Assembly (NCBI GenBank): GCA_902809825.1 | Contig: LR778114.1 | Span: 2,480,001 to 2,544,000 of the forward strand | Reading direction: 5' to 3' | Length of the DNA: 64,000 nucleotides | Source of the DNA: Candidatus Hydrogenisulfobacillus filiaventi | GTDB taxonomy: Bacteria > Bacillota > Sulfobacillia > Sulfobacillales > R501 | Shown here: positions 46,042-53,972 of the stretch, in pieces | Position numbering within the stretch: position 1 is the stretch's first letter | Layout of the letters: the number at the start of each line of letters is the position of its first letter | Made by a program: the position numbers and the translations under genes | The notes under the pieces: generated by a model | Seen by the model: the letters and a program-made list of their open reading frames with translations, nothing else | Database searches by the model: none | Told to the model about the DNA's origin: nothing

Positions 46042-46680
46042 ATGAACGGGGAGGATCCTTGGGCGGAACTGGGCCTGCGGCCCGGCGCGGACGCCGCCAC
46101 CGTACGGGCGGCCTATCTGCGTGCTGTGAAGGCCCATCATCCCGACCGCTTCCGCACCGACCCCGCCCGGTTCCGGGCGGAAGAGGAGCGCATGAAGCGC
46201 ATCAACGCCGCCTACCGCCGCATCCTCGAAGGGGCGGCCGCACCCTCCACCCGACCCGACCCGCCCCCGCCCCGCCCCGGACCGGTCTGTTCCCGCCACG
46301 GGGGACCGGCGGTGACCACCTGCCAGGTGTGCGGGACGCCCCTCTGCCCTGCCTGCGAAGGCTGGCGGGAACGGCGCTGCTACCGGCACCGGCGGGCGGC
46401 GGCCGCCACGCGCACCCCTGCCGGCGGGCCGGCCGCGGCCGCGGCCGTCTGGGTTCCGCTGCTGGCCGGGGTCGCCGTGAGCCGCATGCTGGGGTTCCCC
46501 CTGGTGGCAATCCTGCTCGCAGTCGGGCTCTACCTCACGGTGCTGGGGGCCCGGCGCCTATGGCGCTGGCGCTGGCTGGGCATCGCCCTCATGGTGTTCT
46601 TCCCCTACAGCATGCCCCTAGCCGGCGTCTACACCCTGTTTACGGCCCTGGGCCCCGGACGGCGCCGGGCCTGGTCCTGA
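46042..46680 (+). CDS. Membrane-anchored J-domain protein with a B-box-type zinc finger
   Basis: A 212-residue protein. Residues 5-65 are a J-domain with the HPD triad (AVKAHHPDRFRTDP), which would stimulate an Hsp70. Residues about 80-115 form a B-box-like zinc site (CSRHGGPAVTTCQVCGTPLCPACEGWRERRCYRH). Two hydrophobic segments follow (AAAVWVPLLAGVAVSRML and LVAILLAVGLYLTVLG, with a further one near the end). ATG behind GGGAGGACGCC. The order J, zinc finger, membrane is unusual and may recruit DnaK to a membrane client. Its 3' end overlaps the cytochrome gene. Confidence 0.8.
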   Translation: MNGEDPWAELGLRPGADAATVRAAYLRAVKAHHPDRFRTDPARFRAEEERMKRINAAYRRILEGAAAPSTRPDPPPPRPGPVCSRHGGPAVTTCQVCGTPLCPACEGWRERRCYRHRRAAAATRTPAGGPAAAAAVWVPLLAGVAVSRMLGFPLVAILLAVGLYLTVLGARRLWRWRWLGIALMVFFPYSMPLAGVYTLFTALGPGRRRAWS

Positions 46681-47044
46681 TTGCGGCCGCAGACTGAGCA
46701 CATAGCGGGTCACCGCATCCAGCTCTTTCGGGTCCAGCACCGCCGCCCATCCCGGCATGGGCGGGCGGCCCCTGGCGATGACCGCCCGCACCCGCTGCGG
46801 GGGCCATTGCTCCGGGTCGAGCCGGTCCAGGGGAGGCGCGGTGCGCCCGTCCGGCAGCGGCCACAGGGCGCGGCCGTCCCCCCGCGGACCATGACAGGAG
46901 AGACAGGCGGCGGTGTAGATGCGGGCCCCCGTTGCCAGCGGGTCGGCCGGCGGGGCCGGGGGCGGGCGGTGCCGGCCGCGGCCAGGGCCACAAGCCGGCC
47001 ACGGTCACAGCCCCGATGGCCAGGAGGCGGTGGAGGCCGGTCAT
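46618..47044 (-). pseudogene. Cytochrome c with a frameshift after the signal peptide
   Basis: An ATG at 47044 opens a signal peptide (MTGLHRLLAIGAVTVAGLW) and proline-rich linker. The mature part lies in another frame: DPLATGARIYTAACLSCHG with the heme-binding C-x2-C-H, PPMPGWAAVL with the axial methionine, and a final helix ELDAVTRYVLSLRP, ending at 46618. One surplus base, probably in the G/C runs around 46960-46980, breaks the reading. If corrected it is a small class I cytochrome c of about 140 residues. Its start overlaps the phosphoesterase stop (ATGA), so it was an operon member; its 3' end overlaps the J-domain gene by 63 bp. Confidence 0.7.
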
Positions 47045-47931
47045 GCGCCCCGCCCCTCCCCGGTGGCCACTCCGGCCAGAGCCTGATCCATCACCCGGAA
47101 CGCGCCCTCCGCGGTCACATCCACCACCCGCCAGCCGAGCCCCATCCAGGGATCCGACTGGGACTGCGGCCAGGTGAAGAGGCGGGTGAGGGCGCGGGGC
47201 TCGGGATAGGGCCAGGCCAGCGGCAGGGCGGTCTGTTCCCTGCCGCCCGGGCGCAGCACCTGATGGACATGGCCGCTCAGGATGAGGACGTGCCGGAAAG
47301 GGCGGAGCAGGGTCAGGGCGGCGGCACCGTCATAGGTGTACCAGTTCCAGGGCGGGAAGACGGGATGCAGCGGGGCGTGGGCGAGCACCACGACGGGAGT
47401 ACCGGGGTCCAGCCGCTCCAGTTCCCGGCCCAGCCAGGCCAGCTGGGCCCGGCCCAAGAAGAATCCGTGCGACACGTTGTCGAGGGCCAGGAAGCGGACA
47501 CCGGCCGCGGAAAAGGCATAATAGGGCTCGCCCAACACCTGCCGGTACACCGCCCCGCCGTCGGGCAGGGCATCATGCTCCCCCGGCAGGGTGTAGACCG
47601 CCCGCCCGGCGGCTGCCAGGGTCTGCCGCGCCAGGGCCAGACGTTCCCGACGGCGGGCGTCCTCGTCCACGGCCTGGGTAAGATCGCCTGTCACCACCAC
47701 CAGCGCGGGGGGAGGCTGCAGCCGGGCAATGGCGGTCATGGCCCGCGCCAGGGCGTTGGGGATGTCGCGGTTGGCTTCCCCACGGTAGCCGAGATGGATG
47801 TCGCTCAACTGCACGAACCGTAAACGCGGGGCCGCCTCCGCCCGGACCGCGCCCGGAAGCCACCAGCCGGTCGCCGCCCCCAGCCCCAGGCCCAGCAGCC
47901 GGCGCCGTGTCAGGCCCTTGGCCTCCGCCAT
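47041..47931 (-). CDS. Exported calcineurin-like metallophosphoesterase
   Basis: A 296-residue phosphoesterase with a twin-arginine-type signal (TRRRLLGLGLGAATG). All metal-binding motifs are present: QLSDIHLGY (D-x-H), VVTGDLTQ (GD), LPGEHDAL (GNHD with Asn to Glu), LAHAPLHP and LSGHVHQVL (GHxH). Such enzymes hydrolyse phosphomonoesters or diesters; the substrate is unknown. The GEHD variant may alter catalysis. ATG behind AGGGGGACC. The cytochrome c follows with a 4-bp overlap, an association I cannot explain. Confidence 0.85.
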   Translation of the reverse strand: MAEAKGLTRRRLLGLGLGAATGWWLPGAVRAEAAPRLRFVQLSDIHLGYRGEANRDIPNALARAMTAIARLQPPPALVVVTGDLTQAVDEDARRRERLALARQTLAAAGRAVYTLPGEHDALPDGGAVYRQVLGEPYYAFSAAGVRFLALDNVSHGFFLGRAQLAWLGRELERLDPGTPVVVLAHAPLHPVFPPWNWYTYDGAAALTLLRPFRHVLILSGHVHQVLRPGGREQTALPLAWPYPEPRALTRLFTWPQSQSDPWMGLGWRVVDVTAEGAFRVMDQALAGVATGEGRGA

Positions 47932-47990
47932 GCCGGTCCCCCTTCCCGGGCGCCCACCGCCCGGAATGAGGGTGCCCGCTCTGGGTCCGC

Positions 47991-48821
47991 TTATACATCG
48001 GCCCGCGGGGGTTCCCCCGGCCGGGAGGCGGCTGTGAACAGCGCCGGGCCCAGGACAGCCAGGAAGTCGAGCACGAGGGCGGAGAGGGCGATGGCCAGGA
48101 AGCCGCCCAGCACGGGAATGAGGGCTAGGATGGCCGTCACGATCCAGGCCCCGATGGCCAGGGTCAGGAACAGGACCGCCGTCTGCCAGGCCGGTCCCAC
48201 ATGGCGCAACGTCCAGCTCCAGGCGGCCCCGAAGGCCTTGAGCGGGGCCTCCAGGCCGTAGAACACCGCCCCGAGCGCATAGAGCGTAGCCGCGAACCAG
48301 AGCGCGAGGACCGCGATGACCACAATCATAGCCAGGATCTCGAACACCGCCAGCAGGCCCGCCGCCTGACCCGCCACCCCGAAGAGGGCCGATATCCCCG
48401 CCAGCAGCCCGCTCACCACGGCCAGGGTCAGGACGAGCAGGACCTCAAAGCCCAGGCCCCGCCAGAACTCACGCACGGCGTACCGCCAGAAGGTCCAGAT
48501 CCCGGTCCCGGGCTCGTTCTTCAGCACCGCCGCGGCTCCCCCGTATAGCCCGGCGGTGGAGAAGGGCAACAGGATGAGCAGGAAGCTCAGGAACACCAGC
48601 ACCAGCTTCACCGCCAGCCCTGGCGGCAGTGCCGGCAGAGGGTGCTGGAACAGGGCCGGGGAGGGATGCCGCAGCCAGGCGGGCAGCTGCGGCGCCAGGC
48701 GGTCAGCCACCAGCAGCTGTACCCCGCTGTTCACGAATAGATACCAGAAGGCCAGCATCCACAACTGCGGCCGCCGGCGGAGCTCTTCCCAGGCGGAACG
48801 GAATAGCATCGGAACCGACAC
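47991..48821 (-). CDS. Hypothetical polytopic membrane protein
   Basis: A 276-residue protein with about six membrane helices: LWMLAFWYLFVNSGVQLLV, LAVKLVLVFLSFLLILLPF, LVLTLAVVSGLLAGISALF, ILAMIVVIAVLALWFAATL, AVLFLTLAIGAWIVTAILA and FLAIALSALVLDFLAVLG. The pattern, starting with a cytosolic SAWEELRRRPQ helix, resembles DUF4013/YciC-like membrane proteins, but this is not certain. The GTG at 48821 is placed correctly behind GGGAGGGGG; an ATG four codons later is possible. Confidence 0.65.
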   Translation of the reverse strand: MSVPMLFRSAWEELRRRPQLWMLAFWYLFVNSGVQLLVADRLAPQLPAWLRHPSPALFQHPLPALPPGLAVKLVLVFLSFLLILLPFSTAGLYGGAAAVLKNEPGTGIWTFWRYAVREFWRGLGFEVLLVLTLAVVSGLLAGISALFGVAGQAAGLLAVFEILAMIVVIAVLALWFAATLYALGAVFYGLEAPLKAFGAAWSWTLRHVGPAWQTAVLFLTLAIGAWIVTAILALIPVLGGFLAIALSALVLDFLAVLGPALFTAASRPGEPPRADV

Positions 48822-48923
48822 CGATGGAACCCCCTCCCGGCCCCGCCTGCGGCAGGGGCCTTGACATCCCCTTGATTGTGCCACAAACCGGTGCAGGGGG
48901 CCGCCCCCGCCGGAGGGATGCTG

Positions 48924-49979
48924 ATGACCGCCATCGACCTGTTTGCGCTGCAACCCTACATGACAGCTGCCGATTACCGCTCGGAAGCGGCGTTCCTCGC
49001 CAAGCTGGACCGCTTATTCGCCCGCGCCGCCGCCCTGCGGCGGGCGCCGGTGGCGGTGGCGGTGCTGCCCGAGGACGTGGCTTCCTTCCTGGCCCTAGCC
49101 CTGCCCGCTGCCGGGGGACTGGCCGGGGACCCGGACGTGCGCACCCTGGACGCCGCTTTCGCCCGCCTGGGCCGGCGGATGGCGGGCCGCCTTGCGGCCA
49201 CCGCCCTGGCTGCCCGCGCCCTTTCCCTGCGCCGCGCCTTCTTCCTGGCCGCCGCCCCCACCGTGTGGACCATCTGGAGCCGGAGCGTGCGCACCCTGGC
49301 CCGTCGCTACGCGATGACCGTGGTGGGCGGCTCCGCATTGCTGCCCGACGACGCCGGCGGGTACCGCGGGGACACCCTGCTGCCGCGCGGCAACCGCATC
49401 TACAACCTGTCCTTGACAGTAGGCCCAGACGGGCGGACCCGGGCGGTGACCCGCAAGGTCAACCTCGTCCCCACCCAGGAGGACCGGCTGGGGCTCAGTC
49501 CCGGCCGCGCGGAGGCGGTGCCGGTACTGGACCTGGATCCGGCCCTGCCGGGTATCGGCCTGGCCACCGCCATCTGCTACGACGCCTTCCGGGTACCGCA
49601 CACCGACCGGGAACCCCGCTTTCACCCCCTGCTGCCCGATCTAGGCCGGCGGGGGGCAAGCCTGGTGGCGCAGCCGTCCGCCAATCCCTGGCCCTGGGCC
49701 GGTCCCTGGGTGTTGGGCCGGCCCGGGGACAGCCGCACCCGCAGCCGGCAATGGGATGAGGAAGGGGCGCTGGCCGCACTGCGCGATGCCCCCGAGGTGG
49801 CGGTGGTGGTCAACGCGCTCCTGCTGCTGGACCTGTGGGACGTCCATTTCGACGGCCGCTCGGCCATCTTCGGGCGGGATGCAGCCGGGCAGCCGGTCAT
49901 CCTGGCGGCCGCTGCCGGCTACCACGCAGGGCCCGACGCGGAGACAGTGGTCCATTACCGCTGGGAGCCGGAGCAGTGA
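48924..49979 (+). CDS. Carbon-nitrogen hydrolase (nitrilase superfamily)
   Basis: A 351-residue amidase/nitrilase-type enzyme with the complete catalytic triad: Glu in AVLPEDVASF, Lys in TRKVNLVPTQEDR and Cys in ATAICYDAFRVP. It should hydrolyse or transfer a non-peptide C-N bond; the substrate is unknown. It is longer than most family members (about 270) because of an arginine-rich insertion (about residues 75-105) between the Glu and Lys motifs. ATG at 48924 behind CGGAGGG; a second ATG 6 bp earlier overlaps the site. A related fusion gene follows 90 bp downstream. Confidence 0.82.
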   Translation: MTAIDLFALQPYMTAADYRSEAAFLAKLDRLFARAAALRRAPVAVAVLPEDVASFLALALPAAGGLAGDPDVRTLDAAFARLGRRMAGRLAATALAARALSLRRAFFLAAAPTVWTIWSRSVRTLARRYAMTVVGGSALLPDDAGGYRGDTLLPRGNRIYNLSLTVGPDGRTRAVTRKVNLVPTQEDRLGLSPGRAEAVPVLDLDPALPGIGLATAICYDAFRVPHTDREPRFHPLLPDLGRRGASLVAQPSANPWPWAGPWVLGRPGDSRTRSRQWDEEGALAALRDAPEVAVVVNALLLLDLWDVHFDGRSAIFGRDAAGQPVILAAAAGYHAGPDAETVVHYRWEPEQ

Positions 49980-50069
49980 CGGCCGCTTGCGGGAGTCGCA
50001 GCCAGGGTCTAGTATTTCCAGTGAATGGATCGGAGCCCGGCCCAGGAGGCGGGGGAGGGGGCAATACAC

Positions 50070-51572
50070 GTGAGCCTGCCGCGTATCGCCGTCAGCCAGG
50101 CACCCTATACCCGGGATCCGGCGCAGGCCTGGGAAAGGATTGAAGGCCACCTGCGGGAGGCGGCGCGCCGCAACCTGGACCTGGTGGTGTTTCCGGAGTG
50201 GTTTCTGGGCCTCAATCCGGTGGAGGTACTGCCCAACCGGCACAGCGAACGGTTGGGCGCCCTGGCCCGTGAGCTGGGGCTGACGGTGGTTACCGGCAGC
50301 GTCCGGGCCCTAGACCCGATTACCGGGCGCAAGCAGCAACGCGGGATGGTGATCGAGGCCGACGGCACCCTGGCCGGCACCCAGGCCAAGCTGAACTTTC
50401 TACCCACCGAACGGCCCTGGTTCGACAGCGGCGGCGGGCTTACCCCCATCCCCTCCCGCTGGGGCCGTATCCTGCTGCTGTTAGGGCCGGACGCCCAGGA
50501 GGAGGAGCTCTGGCGGCAGGCCGAAGCCTTCCGCCCGGACCTGCTCTGCATCCTCCCCGGCCTGCGCACCCAACGGGAGCGGGAGGCGGTCCAGGACCAG
50601 GCCCTGGCGGTCAGCGCCCGGGCCGGCTGTACCGTAGTCCTGGCCCCCCTGACCGGTCGCTTCAGCGGCACTGCCTACCTGGGCGGCGCCCTGGTGGCCC
50701 ACCGGGGCCGTATCCTGGCCGCCGGGGACGAGAGCGTCCCCCTGCTGGTGGCAGGGGATCCGGAAGCCCCCTTGATCCAGCTCGGCACCACCGACGTATC
50801 GGCGGTGGTGCCTGTCGGCCCCCTGCGCCCGGGGGCGGCGGCCGAACTGCGGCGGGCGGTGGGGCTGGAGGCGGAGCGCCGGCTCATCCTGGACTGGGAC
50901 GTCCTGACCGCGCCGGATCCGCCCGCCCTCACCCGGGAACTGCTGGAAGCGGCCCGCGAGAATCCCCGCTGGAAGGCGCTGGCCCCGGCGGTGCCCGGCC
51001 GGCCGGAATGGCTGCGGGGGGCGCTGGAAGCGGGGGCGGCCGGCGCTTTTGCCTATCCCGGCGTGAGCCGCCTGGCCCCGTTTGCCGACGAAGTCCTGGC
51101 GCTGGGGGAAGTGCTGACCGGGTACCGGCGGCCGCTGGTGGTGCATGCCGGCCCGGGGCCGGCGCCGTTGCGCCTGGATGCGCCGGAGCTGTGGGATGAC
51201 TTCGCCCTGCGCTTTCCGGACGTCCCCCTAGTGGTCCTCCACCTGGGCGGACCTTCCCCGTACCGGGAGCAGGCCTTCTGCCTGGCCGCCCGCCATCCGC
51301 AGGTCTTCCTGGAGACTTCGGGCGCCCCCTTGCCGGCAGTACGGGCAGCGGCGGAGGAATTAGGCCCCGGGCGTCTACTGTTCGGGTCGGGGGGCGGGGC
51401 GCGCGACTTTGAACGGGAGTGGGCCCGGCTGCAGGAGCTGGCGCCGGTACTGGGGGAGCGGGCCTTTCAGGCTATCGTCAACGATAACGGCCGGCGGCTG
51501 TTCTTCACCGAACCCTCCGCCGGCGGCCTCAGCGCAATGCCGGCCCTGCGGGCCTTCCGGCAGCCCGGCTGA
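50070..51572 (+). CDS. Fusion of a degenerate nitrilase domain and an amidohydrolase-2-like barrel
   Basis: A 500-residue two-domain protein. Residues 1-260 follow the nitrilase fold, with the Glu (VFPEWFLGL) and Lys (QAKLNFLPTERPWF) motifs, but the strand that should carry the nucleophilic cysteine reads GRILLLLGPDAQ, so it is probably not catalytic. Residues about 300-490 resemble the amidohydrolase-2 barrel (RPLVVHAGPGPAP, LVVLHLGGPSPY, VFLETSGAPLP, LLFGSGGGARDF, NDNGRRLF). There the usual Asp of GSD is Gly, casting doubt on metal catalysis too. GTG start behind GGGGGAGGGGG. I know of no described protein with this arrangement. Confidence 0.75.
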   Translation: MSLPRIAVSQAPYTRDPAQAWERIEGHLREAARRNLDLVVFPEWFLGLNPVEVLPNRHSERLGALARELGLTVVTGSVRALDPITGRKQQRGMVIEADGTLAGTQAKLNFLPTERPWFDSGGGLTPIPSRWGRILLLLGPDAQEEELWRQAEAFRPDLLCILPGLRTQREREAVQDQALAVSARAGCTVVLAPLTGRFSGTAYLGGALVAHRGRILAAGDESVPLLVAGDPEAPLIQLGTTDVSAVVPVGPLRPGAAAELRRAVGLEAERRLILDWDVLTAPDPPALTRELLEAARENPRWKALAPAVPGRPEWLRGALEAGAAGAFAYPGVSRLAPFADEVLALGEVLTGYRRPLVVHAGPGPAPLRLDAPELWDDFALRFPDVPLVVLHLGGPSPYREQAFCLAARHPQVFLETSGAPLPAVRAAAEELGPGRLLFGSGGGARDFEREWARLQELAPVLGERAFQAIVNDNGRRLFFTEPSAGGLSAMPALRAFRQPG

Positions 51573-51661
51573 GGCGGTAGGCCGGGCCCGGCCGTGGTAT
51601 CATAAAGGCAGTAAACGCAGGCGTCGGGCCCGCAGATCCCAAAGTGAAAGGAGCGGATGGG

Positions 51662-52288
51662 TTGGTCGGTTTGCCCGAGAGCCTGTTGGCCGCCTTGCCG
51701 TCCGGGGAGGCCCTGGTTCCGGTAGTGGATCCCCGCGGCAGGCCCTTGACCCCCTGCACGGTGGAGCGTGCGCGGCAGAATCTGGAGGACGGCCTCGCCA
51801 CGTGGGAGGCGGGGGTGCTGCGGCTCAATTACCATCCCCTGGCCTACCGGCGGGTGTACCGCAAGGTTCTGAAACGGGATGGTTACGTCTGCGCTTGGTG
51901 CGGCGGGGTGGGCTCCACCCTGGACCACGTCATTCCCCTCTCCTGGGGCGGGCAGACGGAACCCGATAACTGCGTCGTGGCCTGCCGCGCCTGCAACCAC
52001 AGCCGCAACAACGCGCTCCCCTCCCGTTTCGCCGCCATGCGCGGGCTGCGCATCCGGCATCCCGTCATCCTGCGGGTGCTGGCCCGGGAGGAGGAGCTGG
52101 TGGCGGAAGCCGAGCGCTCGCTCCTGAGCCGCCCCATCTCCACCTGTGTCAGCCGTGAGGAGGCCCAGGTCTGGCTGGCCTACCATCAAGGCCATCCCGA
52201 GCGGGTACATCCCGAGCCGCCGGGCGAGGCGCCGGCCACCCGCCTGAAGCGGGGCAGCCGCCCCTTCCTGACGGCCTTCCTGCCTTAG
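51662..52288 (+). CDS. HNH endonuclease
   Basis: A 208-residue protein with a central HNH motif: C-x2-C (YVCAWCGG), STLDHVIPLSWGG with the catalytic His, EPDNCVVACRACNHSRNN with the second zinc knuckle and final Asn. The N-terminal 60 residues contain a predicted helix-rich region; the C-terminal 90 are charged. This is the common small HNH protein of Firmicutes, of unclear role, not tied to a phage or intron here. The TTG at 51662 has an AAAGGAG site 8 nt upstream; the GTG at 51644 would be too early. Converges with argS, 4 bp between stops. Confidence 0.82.
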   Translation: MVGLPESLLAALPSGEALVPVVDPRGRPLTPCTVERARQNLEDGLATWEAGVLRLNYHPLAYRRVYRKVLKRDGYVCAWCGGVGSTLDHVIPLSWGGQTEPDNCVVACRACNHSRNNALPSRFAAMRGLRIRHPVILRVLAREEELVAEAERSLLSRPISTCVSREEAQVWLAYHQGHPERVHPEPPGEAPATRLKRGSRPFLTAFLP

Positions 52289-52292
52289 GCGG

Positions 52293-53972
52293 CTACATGG
52301 TGTCCGGCAGGCTGATGCCCAGCGCCCCGGCTCCCTGTTCCAGCACCGCCAGCACCGCGCGGGCCAGGTCCAGCCGGGCCCGGCGCAGGGTAGGTTCGGC
52401 CTCCAGGATGCGGTGAAACTTGTAGAAGGCGTGAAAGTCCCCGGCCAGGCCATGCAGATAGCGGGCCAGGTGCTGCGGGGCCCGCGCCTGGGCCGCAAAG
52501 GCCAGCACGTCCGGAAACCGGGCCAGCGTCAGGCACAGCGCCCGCTCCAAGGGCTCCTGCAAACGGGCGGGGTCGAAGGGGGCCGGCGGGACGCTTTCCG
52601 CTTCCGCCTGGCGGAGGACGCTTTTAATCCGGGTGCCGGCGTACTGGATGTAGTACACCGGGTTCTCATTACCGCGCAGGGCCGCCAGATCGAGGTCGAA
52701 ATCCAGGGGGGTGTCGGGCGCCCGTTCCACAAAGAAGTAGCGGGCGGCATCCACCCCCACCTCATCCAGCAGGTCATCGAGGGTCACAAACTGCCCCTGC
52801 CGCTTGGACATCCGCACCGGGCGACCGCCGCGGACCAGATGCACCACCTGTACAATCAGAACCTCCAGGCGGTCGGCCGGGTAGCCGAGTGCCGCCACCA
52901 CCGCCTTTAAGCGGGCCACGTAGCCGTGGTGGTCGGGGCCGAGCAGGTCGATGACGGCGTCATAGCCGCGCTCAAATTTGTCGAGGTGATAGGCGGCATC
53001 CGGCACAAAGTAGGTATAGCTGCCGTCCGACTTGACCATCACCCGGTCCTTGTCATCCCCAAACAGGGTGGACCGGAACCAGAGGGCCCCGTCGCGTTCC
53101 TCCAGGTAGCCCCCTGCCCGCAGCCGATCGAGCACCCGCTCCGGGCCTCCGGCCTCCCGCAGTCCGCGTTCCGAGTACCAGCGCTCGAAGGTCACCCCGA
53201 AACGGCGTAAGGCCTCCTCGTGACTGTGGCGGAGCAGGCCGGCCGCATAGGCGCCCAGGGCCGGATACCACTCCGGAGCCTGAGGGTCATCAGGGGCCGG
53301 GACCCGCTGATCGGGATGTTCCGCACGATAGCGGGCCGCCAGCTCACGGACGTATTCCCCAGGGTACACCCCTTCAGGCCAGGGATCCACCGCCTGCCCG
53401 CTGTCCAGCTCCCATAAGCGCAGCGCCATGGCCTGGCCCAGGACCGTCACCTGGTTGCCGGCGTCGTTGACGTAAAATTCGCGATCGACGGCGTAGCCCG
53501 CCAGACGGAGGATACGGGCCAGGCTGTCCCCCAGCGCCGCCGCCCGGCCGTTGACCAGCACCAGCGGCCCGGTGGGATTGGCGGAGACGAACTCGATCAG
53601 CACCCGCTGTCCGGCCCCCAGGTTGCTCCGCCCATAGGCGGCCGGGTCGGCAGTGATATCCGCCACCACCCCCGCCAGCCAGCGGGTGTCCAATGTAAAG
53701 TTGAGGAAGCCGGGCCCGGCTACCTCCACCGCGGCCAAGCCCGGCACCGGCTCCAGCCGGTCGCGCAACGCGGCGGCCAGGTCTGCCGGACGGCGGCGGG
53801 CCACCCGGGCCCCCTTGAGGGCAATATTGGAGGTAAGGTCCCCGTGACCTGCCTCCGTCGGCGGCTCCACCACCACCTCCGCCGCCAGCCCCTCCAGGCC
53901 CATGCCGGCCAGCGCCCGCTCGAGGGCCGCGGCCAGCGCGGCCCGGAAGGCCGGCAGGCGCGCCTCCTTCAT
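52293..53972 (-). CDS. argS: Arginyl-tRNA synthetase with an atypical HIGH motif
   Basis: A 559-residue class I synthetase that charges tRNA-Arg. Family landmarks are GHGDLTSNIAL in the N-terminal Add1 domain, IEFVSANPTGPL, FYVNDAGNQV, LLGPDHHGYVARLK, the KMSKS-like RMSKRQGQFVTLDDLLDEVG and a C-terminal anticodon-binding domain (YYIQYAGTRIKSVLRQ, YKFHRILEAEP). The HIGH motif, normally HVGH after NPTGPL, reads VLVNGR, so both histidines are missing. The ATG at 53972 overlaps the agmatinase stop by 4 bp. Last gene of the polyamine operon, which starts from the same substrate, arginine. Confidence 0.92.
   Translation of the reverse strand: MKEARLPAFRAALAAALERALAGMGLEGLAAEVVVEPPTEAGHGDLTSNIALKGARVARRRPADLAAALRDRLEPVPGLAAVEVAGPGFLNFTLDTRWLAGVVADITADPAAYGRSNLGAGQRVLIEFVSANPTGPLVLVNGRAAALGDSLARILRLAGYAVDREFYVNDAGNQVTVLGQAMALRLWELDSGQAVDPWPEGVYPGEYVRELAARYRAEHPDQRVPAPDDPQAPEWYPALGAYAAGLLRHSHEEALRRFGVTFERWYSERGLREAGGPERVLDRLRAGGYLEERDGALWFRSTLFGDDKDRVMVKSDGSYTYFVPDAAYHLDKFERGYDAVIDLLGPDHHGYVARLKAVVAALGYPADRLEVLIVQVVHLVRGGRPVRMSKRQGQFVTLDDLLDEVGVDAARYFFVERAPDTPLDFDLDLAALRGNENPVYYIQYAGTRIKSVLRQAEAESVPPAPFDPARLQEPLERALCLTLARFPDVLAFAAQARAPQHLARYLHGLAGDFHAFYKFHRILEAEPTLRRARLDLARAVLAVLEQGAGALGISLPDTM

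Noticed and set aside
51662-52288. HNH gene as part of a mobile intron or phage
   Set aside because: No intron structure, integrase or phage genes nearby; it is a stand-alone small HNH protein.
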